Shown in pieces: positions 24,283-32,674 of a DNA stretch of 64,000 nt (positions are counted from its first letter, which is position 1; every line of letters begins with the position of its first letter). Location of the stretch: positions 96,985 to 160,984 of the forward strand of contig CALMPI010000018.1 in NCBI GenBank assembly GCA_937872175.1, written 5' to 3'. A program made the translations under genes and the position numbers. The notes under the pieces are model-generated. The model had not been told where the DNA came from and searched no databases. It worked only from the letters and a program-made list of their open reading frames with translations. Source of the stretch: an uncultured Flavobacteriales bacterium (GTDB lineage Bacteria; Bacteroidota; Bacteroidia; Flavobacteriales_F; PHOS-HE28).

Positions 24283-25398
24283 TCAGCCTTCGGGCACGCT
24301 CACCGGCGCCGGGGCCTCCTCCTTGCGCTTCCGCCTGCGCTCGGGCTCCTGGCCGGGGGGGCGTTTCTTGAAGTCGCTGAACCGGGCCGCCAGGGTGATC
24401 GTGTTGGAGATGCCCGCCAGGTGGTACTGCGCGAAGCCGTAGCTCAAGTGCACCTTGCTCACGCGCAGGCCGAGCCCGAAGCTCAACCCGCTGATGCCGG
24501 GCTTGCCGTCCACCTTCAGTTCGCGCCGCCGCTGGAAATCGTAGCCCACCCGCAGGTTGAAGTACCGGCCCAACAACACCTCCACGTTGGGCACCAGGTG
24601 CAGCACGGCGTTCTCGAAGAAGGAGACCTCTTCGACGATCGGCTCACCCGTGGTGGGGTCGATCTGCTGCTGCTGCACCGGATCGTCGTAGGTGAGGTCC
24701 CATTGCTGCAGGTTCACGAAGGTGAGGCCCAGGCGGAACGGTGCATGACGGAAGCGGTAGCTCAGCCCCAGCTGCACATCGAACGGCAGCTTCTCCTTTT
24801 GATCGGTGTATCGCGAGCTCACGAACCCGATGTTGCGCAGCAGTGCCGAGACCGTGAGCCCCATGCTCCGCTTGTGGAAGGTGGCCCCCAGGTCGGCCGC
24901 CCAGCCGCTGGCGGTGTAGGCCTCCAGCTGGGAGGTGATGAACTTCACGTTGGCGCCCACGGTGAACAGGCTGTCGAGCGCGCGCGAGGCCCCGAGCTGC
25001 ACCACGTACTCCCCGCCCCGGAACGTGCCCGTCTCCGCCCCATCGGCCTCGGTGCGCTGAAAGGTGCCGTAGTCCACGAACTGCACCGTGCCGCTGAAGG
25101 TGGTGCGCAGGCTGTCGAAGTGGTGGGCGTACGACCCGAACCCCATCTTGATGCCCTCGAAGTAGGGCAGATAGCTGAACGCGACCTGCCGGCCCATGGT
25201 GGAATTGAGCACCGAGGGATTGAAGATGCCCATGTTCAGGTCGTCGTCCATCACCGCGATGTGGGTGCCCCCCAAGGCACTGATGCGGGCCGAGGAGGGG
25301 ATGTCGAGCACGCGGAACACGGCCTGACCACCGAGCTGGGCCCTGACCGGTGCCAACAGGAGCAGCAAGGCGACAGGGGCGGCGAGGGATCGCTTCAT
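24283..25398 (-). CDS. porQ: Type IX secretion protein PorQ
   Basis: 371 residues. Signal peptide MKRSLAAPVALLLLLAPVRA, then an outer-membrane FadL/PorV-like barrel. SSARISALGGTHIAVMDDDL and IFNPSVLNSTMGRQVAFSY are the PorQ/PorV signature blocks. PorQ is part of the T9SS attachment complex that anchors cargo to lipopolysaccharide, with PorU, PorV and PorZ. This agrees with the sorting tails on several proteins in the window. The last 35 residues are unusually basic and proline-rich (KKRPPGQEPERRRKRKEE). A TATCTTG box lies about 40 bases upstream. Confidence 0.88.
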   Translation of the reverse strand: MKRSLAAPVALLLLLAPVRAQLGGQAVFRVLDIPSSARISALGGTHIAVMDDDLNMGIFNPSVLNSTMGRQVAFSYLPYFEGIKMGFGSYAHHFDSLRTTFSGTVQFVDYGTFQRTEADGAETGTFRGGEYVVQLGASRALDSLFTVGANVKFITSQLEAYTASGWAADLGATFHKRSMGLTVSALLRNIGFVSSRYTDQKEKLPFDVQLGLSYRFRHAPFRLGLTFVNLQQWDLTYDDPVQQQQIDPTTGEPIVEEVSFFENAVLHLVPNVEVLLGRYFNLRVGYDFQRRRELKVDGKPGISGLSFGLGLRVSKVHLSYGFAQYHLAGISNTITLAARFSDFKKRPPGQEPERRRKRKEEAPAPVSVPEG

Positions 25399-25482
25399 GC
25401 AGGTACGCGCCGGGCGGCGCGGTTAGGGAACGCAAGATAGAACGACCTATTATCCGCTCCCGAGAACTTGCCGGTGACCGCA

Positions 25483-25539
25483 CGTAACAAAGCCTTAACG
25501 ATCGGAACAGACCGACGTAACACCATGCCGGGACCTTTG
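25483..25539 (+). promoter_or_regulatory. Pho-box-like repeats and promoter of TonB receptor gene
   Basis: Three related 7-mers in 11-bp phase: CGTAACA (25483-25489), CTTAACG (25494-25500) and CGTAACA (25516-25522; two turns further). The -7 box GACCTTTG is at 25532-25539. The known PhoB box of Escherichia coli is built from 7-bp direct repeats with 4-bp gaps, the same spacing. The identity of the regulator is inference. Confidence 0.55.
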
Positions 25540-25573
25540 CGGCGCGAACGAACAGGACCGTTCGCCTCCTTCG

Positions 25574-28384
25574 ATGCACCGCACCCTCCTTCTCTCCCTG
25601 CTTCTGCTGGTGACGTGGACGGCCTTCGCCCAGAACGGCACCGTGGCCGGTGTGATCACCGCCAACGAGGGCGGCACCGTGCAGCCGATGCCCTTCGTGA
25701 ACGTGATCATCAAGGGCACCACCTTCGGCGCCAGCACCGATCTGGACGGGAAGTACAGCTTTCCCTGCCCGGCGGGCGAACATACCCTGCTGGTGAGCTT
25801 CGTGGGCTTCGAGCCCGTGGAGCGCACCATCACCGTGGTGCCGGGTGCGGCCACGACCGCCGATCTCACCCTGGCGACCCCCTCCAACCAGCTCCAGCAG
25901 GTGGATGTGGTGCACACGGTGGACCGTGAGCGCGAGTCGGTGCTGATGATGGAGCGCAAGGAGACCGACAAGCTCGTGCAGACCATCGGCGCACAGGAGC
26001 TGCGGAAGAAAGGTGCGACGGACGTGGCCGAGGGCGTCACCAAGATGGTCGGCATGAGCGTCATGGGCGGCCGTCATGTCTTCGTGCGCGGCCTGGGCGA
26101 CCGCTACAATGCGGCCTACCTCAACGGCCTGCCCCTGCCCTCCCCCGACCCCGACATGAAGGTGGCTCCGCTGGACATCATCCCCACCGATGTGGTGGGC
26201 AGCATCTCCGTCACCAAGGCCTTCTCCCCCGAACTCTACGGCGACTTCAGCGGCGGTTCCGTGGACATCCGCACGCGCCGGGCCACGGCCGAGCCGACCC
26301 TGCGCATCCAGGTGGGCGGCGGGGTGAACACACGCACCACCTTCAGCACCTTCCGCTCCTCCAACGGCGGGGGCAGCGACTTCTGGGGGCGCGATGATGG
26401 CACGCGCGATCTGCCCGCCGGCGCCGCGCGACCCGGGACCAACATCGGCGGGGAGCAGCTCCTGGTCCCCACGAACCTCACCGGCACGCAGGGCACCGCC
26501 GCGCCCGACCTCAACTTCGGGCTGTCCGGCGGCACGCGCCTCCGGCTGGGCGAGCACATCGCGCTGGGCGTGATCGGAAGCGCCAGCTACCGCAATGAGC
26601 ACCGCTACCGGGAAGGGGCCGTGCGCATCGTCAACGCCAGCAACGCCGCGCTGATCGACTACGACCTTCAAAGCTGGCAGTTCAACACGCAGAGCTCCGC
26701 GCTCGCCGGCCTGAACCTCGAACTGGGCAGGCGGCATCAGGTGTCCGTCACCAGCCTGTGGGTGAACCTCAGCAGCGACGAGCACCGTGTGAACGACGGC
26801 TTCCACTTCGACTACGCCGACCGCGTTCATGCGCGTCGCTACACCTTCCGGCAGAACAGCATGTGGGTGAACCAGCTCGCCGGCCACCATGCGTTCGGCC
26901 GGGCCGACCGCCTCACCCTGGACTGGAGCGGATCGATGGGCACCGCCGATGCGGCCGAACCCGACCGTCGGCAACTGGTCTATCTCTACAACACGGATGG
27001 CGGGACCACGAACTACCGCTTCAACGCGATCGACCGCCTGGAGAACCACCGTTGGTACAGCGACCTCCGCGAGGAGGAGCTGAGCGCCCAGGCCGGTGCC
27101 GCCTACCGCGTGATCCAGCGCGAGCGAGACATGGAGCTCCACAACGTGCTCACGCTCCGCACGGGCTACCAGGTGCGTCGCATGGAGCGCCGCTTCGGGT
27201 ACGACATCCTCACCTACGACCTCACCGGCGTGAACGCCGCGAACCCGGGCGGGGTGGACGTCGACGCGCCGGACCAATACCTGAACACCACCACCTACGC
27301 CGCCGGGCAGTTCACCCTCAACAACAGCACCGGCCCCGAAGCGGACCATCGCATCGAGCGGAACATCAACGCGGCCCATCTCGCGGCCGAAGTGGACCTT
27401 ATCCCCGAGAAGCTGAAGCTGCTCACCGGTGCCCGTTTCGAGCAGGGCGACCAGCGCATCGTGTACCGCAAGCAGAGCGACAGCTTCTACCAGCCCCAGC
27501 GCGTGGCCCGCATCGAGAGCGACGACCTGCTGCCCTTCCTGAGCCTGCGCTTCGACCTGCGCGAGCGTCATGTGGTGCGCCTCAGCGGCAGCAAGACGAT
27601 CAGCCGGCCCGGCTTCCGCGAAATGGCCCCCTTCGAGTACACCGAGTTCTTCGCGGGCACCAAGAACATCGGGAACCCCGACCTGCGCAACGGCACGAAC
27701 TACAACGCCGACCTGCGCTATGAGCTCTACCCCGGGCATGGCGAACTGCTCGCCGTGGGCGCCTTCGGCAAGGTGCTGAACGACCCCATCGAAAAGGTGG
27801 CGCTGGCCACCGCGAGCGGCCAGCTGATGAGCTTCCGCAACACGGGCCAGGCCACCGTGGCGGGTGTGGAGGTGGAGCTGGTGCGCAACATCGGCCATCT
27901 GATGGGGCGTGACAGCAGCGTGTGGAACGCCTTCAGCATCGGACTGAACGCCACCTATCTGTACAGCCGCCTCGAGGTCGGCGAACAGAACGCCGGATCG
28001 GAGAGCGGGACGGTGGTGCTGACGAACGCGGCCCGTCCGCTCCAGGGCGCCAGCCCCCACCTGCTGAACGCCGACCTGAGCTGGACCCGCGCGCTGGGCC
28101 GCACGCTGACGCTGACGGCCACCGCCGCGTACAACGTGTTCGGTGCGCGCGTCTTCGCCGCGGGCGCCAATGGCCTGGGCGATCAGTACGAGCTCCCGGT
28201 GCACACCCTGAACTTCATCCTGCGCGGCGACATCGGCCGCCGCTGGCAGGTGAACCTCAACCTGCGCAACCTGCTCGACGCCCCGGTGCGGGTGCAGCAG
28301 GAAACGCCCAACGGCACCTCGCTCGTGAACGAGTACCGCACGGGTGTCGGCATCTCCGCCGGCATCGGGTTCCGCATCCTGTAA
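25574..28384 (+). CDS. TonB-dependent outer-membrane receptor
   Basis: 936 residues. Signal peptide MHRTLLLSLLLLVTWTAFA, then a carboxypeptidase-regulatory-like domain (about 22-110, with DLDGKYSF and VSFVGFEP). The plug domain has FVRGLGDRYNAAYLNG, VAPLDIIPTDVV and FSPELYGDFSGGSVDI. A 22-strand type barrel ends in GIGFRIL. No separate SusD partner is present. The leader carries Pho-box-like repeats and the next gene, a surface lipoprotein, shares them. I infer uptake of a phosphorus-containing substrate; iron complexes or other ligands remain possible. Confidence 0.9.
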   Translation: MHRTLLLSLLLLVTWTAFAQNGTVAGVITANEGGTVQPMPFVNVIIKGTTFGASTDLDGKYSFPCPAGEHTLLVSFVGFEPVERTITVVPGAATTADLTLATPSNQLQQVDVVHTVDRERESVLMMERKETDKLVQTIGAQELRKKGATDVAEGVTKMVGMSVMGGRHVFVRGLGDRYNAAYLNGLPLPSPDPDMKVAPLDIIPTDVVGSISVTKAFSPELYGDFSGGSVDIRTRRATAEPTLRIQVGGGVNTRTTFSTFRSSNGGGSDFWGRDDGTRDLPAGAARPGTNIGGEQLLVPTNLTGTQGTAAPDLNFGLSGGTRLRLGEHIALGVIGSASYRNEHRYREGAVRIVNASNAALIDYDLQSWQFNTQSSALAGLNLELGRRHQVSVTSLWVNLSSDEHRVNDGFHFDYADRVHARRYTFRQNSMWVNQLAGHHAFGRADRLTLDWSGSMGTADAAEPDRRQLVYLYNTDGGTTNYRFNAIDRLENHRWYSDLREEELSAQAGAAYRVIQRERDMELHNVLTLRTGYQVRRMERRFGYDILTYDLTGVNAANPGGVDVDAPDQYLNTTTYAAGQFTLNNSTGPEADHRIERNINAAHLAAEVDLIPEKLKLLTGARFEQGDQRIVYRKQSDSFYQPQRVARIESDDLLPFLSLRFDLRERHVVRLSGSKTISRPGFREMAPFEYTEFFAGTKNIGNPDLRNGTNYNADLRYELYPGHGELLAVGAFGKVLNDPIEKVALATASGQLMSFRNTGQATVAGVEVELVRNIGHLMGRDSSVWNAFSIGLNATYLYSRLEVGEQNAGSESGTVVLTNAARPLQGASPHLLNADLSWTRALGRTLTLTATAAYNVFGARVFAAGANGLGDQYELPVHTLNFILRGDIGRRWQVNLNLRNLLDAPVRVQQETPNGTSLVNEYRTGVGISAGIGFRIL

Positions 28385-28389
28385 GGACG

Positions 28390-28437
28390 AACATGAACGG
28401 CGCGCCGGACCACCCGGTCCGGCGCGCCGTTCATGTT
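28390..28437. terminator. 22-bp perfect hairpin after TonB receptor gene
   Basis: Arms 28390-28411 and 28416-28437 are perfectly complementary over 22 bp, with a 4-base loop, starting 5 bases after the stop codon. It is the longest perfect stem noticed in the window. There is no T run on the plus strand, so it may end transcription or protect the 3' end of the receptor mRNA from the following gene's promoter region. Confidence 0.7.
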
Positions 28438-28466
28438 AAGCGGATGTGCGGGAGATACCGGCGATG

Positions 28467-28523
28467 ATTAAGGAAAGGATAACGCTCGGCACACATCCGC
28501 CTCATGACGTGACCGGAGCTTTG
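28467..28523 (+). promoter_or_regulatory. Pho-box-like repeats and promoter of lipoprotein gene
   Basis: ATTAAGG (28467-28473) and GATAACG (28478-28484) in 11-bp phase. The -7 box GAGCTTTG is at 28516-28523. The 31-base gap from the second repeat to the -7 box is exactly that between CTTAACG and the -7 box in the preceding gene's promoter. Confidence 0.5.
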
Positions 28524-28540
28524 CGGCATCAACACAGACC

Positions 28541-29875
28541 ATGAAGATCAACGCCTCCCTCACCAGCCGCCTCCTCACCACGCTCGCCGTGGTCGGCATC
28601 GCCGTGGCACCGCTCACCTCCTGCAAGAAGAAGGAAGGATGCACGGACCCCAGCGCCGTGAACTACGATCCCGACGCGGACAACGATGACGGCACCTGCG
28701 TCTACGCCTCCACCACGCCCACCACGGTGATCAACGGGCAGACGTACCACATCCTCAGCGGCACCATCACCAGCAGCCGCACGCTGGGCCCGGACAAGCG
28801 CTGGCTGCTGAGCGGAGGTGTCTTCGTGAACAGCGGCGTCGTGCTCACCATCGACGCCGGCACCATGATCTACGCGGCCGACGACGGCACCACGCCCTTC
28901 CTGAGCGTGCAACGCGGCGGGCGCATCAACGCCGTGGGCAGCCCCTCGGCCCCCATCGTGTTCACCACCATCAAGACCATCACCGGTGGCGCGGCCCCGG
29001 GCGCTTGGGGCGGCATCGTCCTCAACGGCTACGCGCAGATCAACATCTGCGGCGGCGGCGGCTGCACCGCCGAGGGCGAGGGTGGCTCGGGCACCTATGG
29101 CGGCAGCGACGACAGCGACAACAGCGGCGTGATGAAGTACGTGCGCGTGGAGTACGCCGGCAAGATCCTGGGCACGGACAACGAACTGAACGGCTTCTCC
29201 TTCAACGGCGTGGGCAGTGGCACGGTGCTGGAGCACCTGCAGGCCTACAAGGGCAGCGACGACGGCTTCGAGTTCTTCGGCGGCACCGCCACCCTGAAGT
29301 GGGCCCTGAGCACCGGCAACAGCGACGACAGCTTCGACTGGAGCCATGGCTGGCGCGGCAAGGGCCAGTTCTGGGCCGTGCATCAGGACGCCGCCAGCTG
29401 CGACCGCGGCTTCGAGTGCGACAACTGGGAGACCGACTTCATGGTGCAGCCCTTCTCGAACCCCATCTTGAGCAACTTCACCATCGTGGCCGCCGATGAC
29501 GGCACCGCCAGCGAAGCCGTCCGCCTGCGCCACGGCACCCGCGGCAGCCTGTACAACGGACTGGTGGCCGGCGCCGGTGCGGGCAGTGGCATCCGCGTCA
29601 GCGACAGCTCCAGCACCTGGATGGACCAGGGCCTGCTGATCTGCCGCAACACCACCGCCTACGGCTTCGCCACCAACTGGAACGGCTGCGATCCCTTCGC
29701 CAACGACGCCACCAACTCCGCCACCGACCCCGGCGTCCTCACCGGCTACGTGGGCACGGACAACGCCAACGCCGTGGACCCCACGACGCTCGACAGCTGG
29801 TTCTCCCCGGCCACGTTCAAGGGCGCGGTCCCTGCGGGCGACGATTGGACGGCCGGCTGGACGCTTCCCCTCTGA
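28541..29875 (+). CDS. Surface lipoprotein with beta-helix-like domain
   Basis: 444 residues. The lipobox LTSC places the lipidated cysteine at residue 28. A short thrombospondin-3-like segment (CTDPSAVNYDPDADNDDGTC) follows. From residue 65 the chain has glycine-rich repeats of the right-handed beta-helix kind (GVVLTIDAGTMIYA, GAWGGIVLNGYAQIN, DDGFEFFGGTATLKWAL). Proteins of this type sit next to TonB receptors in several Gram-negative groups and are often labelled only lipoprotein. It is probably the surface partner of the receptor upstream; both have similar upstream repeats. Substrate unknown. Confidence 0.78.
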   Translation: MKINASLTSRLLTTLAVVGIAVAPLTSCKKKEGCTDPSAVNYDPDADNDDGTCVYASTTPTTVINGQTYHILSGTITSSRTLGPDKRWLLSGGVFVNSGVVLTIDAGTMIYAADDGTTPFLSVQRGGRINAVGSPSAPIVFTTIKTITGGAAPGAWGGIVLNGYAQINICGGGGCTAEGEGGSGTYGGSDDSDNSGVMKYVRVEYAGKILGTDNELNGFSFNGVGSGTVLEHLQAYKGSDDGFEFFGGTATLKWALSTGNSDDSFDWSHGWRGKGQFWAVHQDAASCDRGFECDNWETDFMVQPFSNPILSNFTIVAADDGTASEAVRLRHGTRGSLYNGLVAGAGAGSGIRVSDSSSTWMDQGLLICRNTTAYGFATNWNGCDPFANDATNSATDPGVLTGYVGTDNANAVDPTTLDSWFSPATFKGAVPAGDDWTAGWTLPL

Positions 29876-29916
29876 GCCGGACGCATCGCACCGGGGCCCC
29901 ATGCCCCGGGAGGAAG

Positions 29917-29941
29917 GCCCCGCCATCACGGCGGGGCTTTT
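29917..29941. terminator. Bidirectional terminator between lipoprotein gene and queA
   Basis: 8-bp perfect stem GCCCCGCC/GGCGGGGC, 5-base loop, TTTT on the plus strand. It serves both converging genes. Confidence 0.85.
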
Positions 29942-29945
29942 CTGT

Positions 29946-31178
29946 TCACGGTCGCCGCACCCACAGCAGGGAGGCGTCCCCGTAGCTGAGGAAACGGTAG
30001 CCCCTGGCCAGCGCATGATCATAGATCCGTCGCCAGTCCTCCCCCACGCAGGCCGCGACCAGGAGCAGCAGGGTGCTCCCGGGCTGGTGGAAATTCGTGA
30101 TCAGCGCATCGGCCAGCCGCACCCGGTAACCGGGAGCAATGAGCAGGGCCGTGCTTCCGGTGACCTGATCCAACTCACGGTCGTCCATCCACCGGAGCAT
30201 CGCTCCCAGCGATTCGCGCACACCGGGTAGATCGGCCAAGGGAAAGTCGTAGGGCTCCCACTGATGGACCTGCATCTCCTCCGGATCGGAGCCGCGCAGG
30301 ACCCGGGCACCGTGCCAGTACAAGCTCTCGAGGGTCCGCATGGTGGTGGTGCCGGTGACCACGATCGGTCGCCGCCCCACACTATCGTGCATCAGCTGCA
30401 CCACCTCACGCGACACCAGGATGCGTTCCCGGTGCATGGCATGGCCGGCCATGGTCTCCGCATGCACAGGCTGAAAGGTGCCCGCGCCCACATGCAGGGT
30501 GACGTGCGCCTGCCGCACCCCTCGGTCCTTCAAGGCCTCAAGCAGCACCGGCGTGAAGTGGAGTCCCGCTGTGGGCGCCGCCACCGATCCCTCCGAACGG
30601 GCGAAGACCGTCTGGTACCGGTCGTGGTCCTCCACCTCCGCTGCCCTGTGCATGTATGGAGGCAGAGGCACCTTGCCGGCGCGGGCGAGCACCTCGGCAA
30701 AGGTCAGCCCGCCAGGCAGCCATGTGAAGCGCACACGCGGCCCGCCGCCGTCGTCGGGCAGCCGATCGGCGAAGAGCTGCACGTCACCCTGCGCCGAGCG
30801 GAACAGCTGACCCAACGGTCCCTGCTTCCATCGCTTCGCGTTGCCCAAGGCACAGCGCCATTCCACCTCGCCGGTGCGCTGAAAGGCCTGCTCCACGGGA
30901 CCGCCGTTGGCGGGCTCCAAGCAGAACACCTCGATGCGGGCGCCGGTATCCTTGTGGAAGTGCAGCCGCGCGTTCACCACGCGGGTATCGTTCACCACCA
31001 GAAGCGCATCGGGCGGCACCAGATCGGGCAGCTCGGCGAAGCTCCGGTCCTCGAGCGCGCCCTCGCGGTACACCAGCAGCCGTGAGCTTCCCCGATCGGC
31101 CGGTGGATGCTGGGCGATGCGGTCCGATGGAAGGTCGTACTGAACGGCGGACACCGACAGGTCCCGAGGATGCGGCAT
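29946..31178 (-). CDS. queA: S-adenosylmethionine:tRNA ribosyltransferase-isomerase
   Basis: Adds the ribosyl part of SAM to preQ1 in tRNA, giving epoxyqueuosine. 410 residues. YDLPSDRIAQHP is the QueA start block; LLVVNDTRVVNARL, SVAAPTAGLHFTP, THTV-like LHVGAGTFQPV, TGTTTMRTLESLYW and NFHQPGSTLLLLVAA follow as in known QueA. The length exceeds the about 350 residues of the Escherichia coli enzyme; this longer form has an insert near 85-130. ATG at 31178. Confidence 0.93.
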   Translation of the reverse strand: MPHPRDLSVSAVQYDLPSDRIAQHPPADRGSSRLLVYREGALEDRSFAELPDLVPPDALLVVNDTRVVNARLHFHKDTGARIEVFCLEPANGGPVEQAFQRTGEVEWRCALGNAKRWKQGPLGQLFRSAQGDVQLFADRLPDDGGGPRVRFTWLPGGLTFAEVLARAGKVPLPPYMHRAAEVEDHDRYQTVFARSEGSVAAPTAGLHFTPVLLEALKDRGVRQAHVTLHVGAGTFQPVHAETMAGHAMHRERILVSREVVQLMHDSVGRRPIVVTGTTTMRTLESLYWHGARVLRGSDPEEMQVHQWEPYDFPLADLPGVRESLGAMLRWMDDRELDQVTGSTALLIAPGYRVRLADALITNFHQPGSTLLLLVAACVGEDWRRIYDHALARGYRFLSYGDASLLWVRRP

Positions 31179-31235
31179 GGCTGCGAAGTTCGGGTGACCG
31201 TCCGAAGCCCATCATGTTATCCCAATGTTAACTTG

Positions 31236-31270
31236 ATCAACATTGATGTAACATGAAATTAATTTTTTCG
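31236..31270 (+). promoter_or_regulatory. Pho-box-like repeats and promoter of OprO/P-type porin gene
   Basis: ATCAACA (31236-31242) and TGTAACA (31247-31253) in 11-bp phase. A poor -7 box TTTTTTCG (31263-31270) follows after 9 bases, the same gap as in the TonB receptor promoter. The region 31215-31285 is strikingly AT-rich for this genome. A further GTTAAC at 31227-31232 is out of phase. Confidence 0.5.
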
Positions 31271-31290
31271 CGCTCATTCCTTAACACAGC

Positions 31291-32514
31291 ATGACGGCGC
31301 GATCGACCCTGACAGTCCTTTCAGCCCTGATGTTCGCGGGCTCGCAAGCCCAGCAGGGCGAACCGACCGGTGTGGATACGAGCCGGGTGAACACCTCGGG
31401 GAAGAAACCGTGGTACACGTCGTTCACGATCCGCGGTTATGGCCAGGTGCGCTACAACCGTCTGCTGGAAACGAACGAGAAATTCACGTGTGAGCAGTGC
31501 GACCGCAGCATCGGTGAAGGGGGTGGGCTTTTCATCCGCAGAGCGCGGGTGATCATCCAGGGCCAGGTGCATCCGCGCATCTTCATCTACCTGCAACCCG
31601 ACCTTGCAAGCTCGTCGGGGACCACCCAGAACCTGGCGCAGATGAGGGATTGGTACATGGACATCGGCCTTGATGGCCGAAATGAGTTCAGGGTGAGGTT
31701 GGGCCAGAGCAAGGTGCCGTTCAGCTTCGAGAACCTGCAGAGCAGCCAGAACCGCCTTCCGCTCGACCGGGCCGATCCGACCGACAGCGCCCATGCCAAC
31801 GAGCGGGACATCGGTGCGTTCCTCTACTGGGCGCCCGCAAGGATCCGTGAGCGGTTCCGTTCGCTGGTGAGCGATGGGCTGAAAGGCAGCGGGGATTACG
31901 GTGTCGTCGGCATCGGGGTCTACAACGGACAGACGGCGAACCGCGCCGAGGCGAACGACGACCTGCATGTGGTGGCACGGGCCACCTGGCCCTTCGAGAT
32001 CGCCGGGCAGATCGTGGAACCCTTCATCTCCGGATACACCGGCACCTATGTCGTCACATCCGACCAGCGCAGCGCCGGTGTGAAAGGACGCACGGACTGG
32101 TCCTATGAGGACAGCCGGCTCCTGGGGGGCTTCTGCCTGTATCCCCGGCCGTTCGGGATCCTGGCGGAGTACAACATCGGACGCGGACCGGAGTTCGACC
32201 CGGTCACCGACAGCATCAGCACCAAGGACCTCGCCGGCGGTTTCGCCACGGCGACATACCGGTTCAACATCGGCAAGCACCTCTTCTTCCCCTTTGTGCG
32301 CTACCAGGTGTACGAAGGCGGCAAGAAGCACGAGCGGGATGCCCGCAGTTACTCGGTGAACGATGTGGAGTTCGGCGTCGAATGGCAGCCCTTCCGCAAC
32401 TTCGAACTGCTGTGCGAGTACTACATCGGTGACCGGCGTTACGAGGACCTTGCCGAACAGGACAACAAGCAGCGAGGACAATTCCTGCGGCTGCAGGCCC
32501 AGTTCAATTTCTGA
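31291..32514 (+). CDS. OprO/OprP-type porin
   Basis: 407 residues. Signal peptide MTARSTLTVLSALMFAGSQA. The mature chain shows the phosphate-selective porin O and P pattern: FTIRGYGQVRYNRL, GGGLFIRRARVIIQGQVHPR, MRDWYMDIGL, FRVRLGQSKVPFSFENLQSS, and a final strand FLRLQAQFNF ending in Phe. In Pseudomonas, OprP carries phosphate and OprO polyphosphate under PhoB control. Many Bacteroidota homologues are generic anion porins, so the family is firm and the specificity is inferred. The Pho-box-like repeats upstream support the phosphate role. Confidence 0.9.
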   Translation: MTARSTLTVLSALMFAGSQAQQGEPTGVDTSRVNTSGKKPWYTSFTIRGYGQVRYNRLLETNEKFTCEQCDRSIGEGGGLFIRRARVIIQGQVHPRIFIYLQPDLASSSGTTQNLAQMRDWYMDIGLDGRNEFRVRLGQSKVPFSFENLQSSQNRLPLDRADPTDSAHANERDIGAFLYWAPARIRERFRSLVSDGLKGSGDYGVVGIGVYNGQTANRAEANDDLHVVARATWPFEIAGQIVEPFISGYTGTYVVTSDQRSAGVKGRTDWSYEDSRLLGGFCLYPRPFGILAEYNIGRGPEFDPVTDSISTKDLAGGFATATYRFNIGKHLFFPFVRYQVYEGGKKHERDARSYSVNDVEFGVEWQPFRNFELLCEYYIGDRRYEDLAEQDNKQRGQFLRLQAQFNF

Positions 32515-32517
32515 GCT

Positions 32518-32674
32518 CACATGTGCTCATGTGCCGATGGGGTGCCTCGATCGAGTTCGCCCTGCATCGAGGAGTGGGCTTTCCATGGGCAGGTGAAGCG
32601 CGGTTCCAGCGGATCCGGTCACATGGGCATATGAAGCGCAGGCCCTGTGTGCTGGGTCACAAGGGCACATGCCC
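32518..32674. repeat. Spacer with repeated CACATG-type words
   Basis: This 157-base spacer between the porin and lon genes contains three related short words: CACATGTGCTCATGTGCC (32518-32535), CACATGGGCATATG (32620-32633) and CACAAGGGCACATGCCC (32658-32674). GAAGCGC also occurs twice. There is no open frame or clear promoter. It may be a small repeat family or fold as the shared 3' end of two converging genes. Confidence 0.4.

Noticed and set aside
24644..28204. Very long open frame opposite porQ and the TonB receptor gene
   Set aside because: High GC leaves few stops in other frames. The translation is repetitive and low in known motifs, while the plus strand has clear domains.
28435..28441. 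GTTAAGC as a further half site of the lipoprotein Pho-like box
   Set aside because: It is 32 bases from the next repeat, not a multiple of 11, and belongs to the end of the hairpin.
31227..31232. GTTAAC as a third repeat before the porin gene
   Set aside because: It is 9 bases, not 11, from the next half site, so not in phase.
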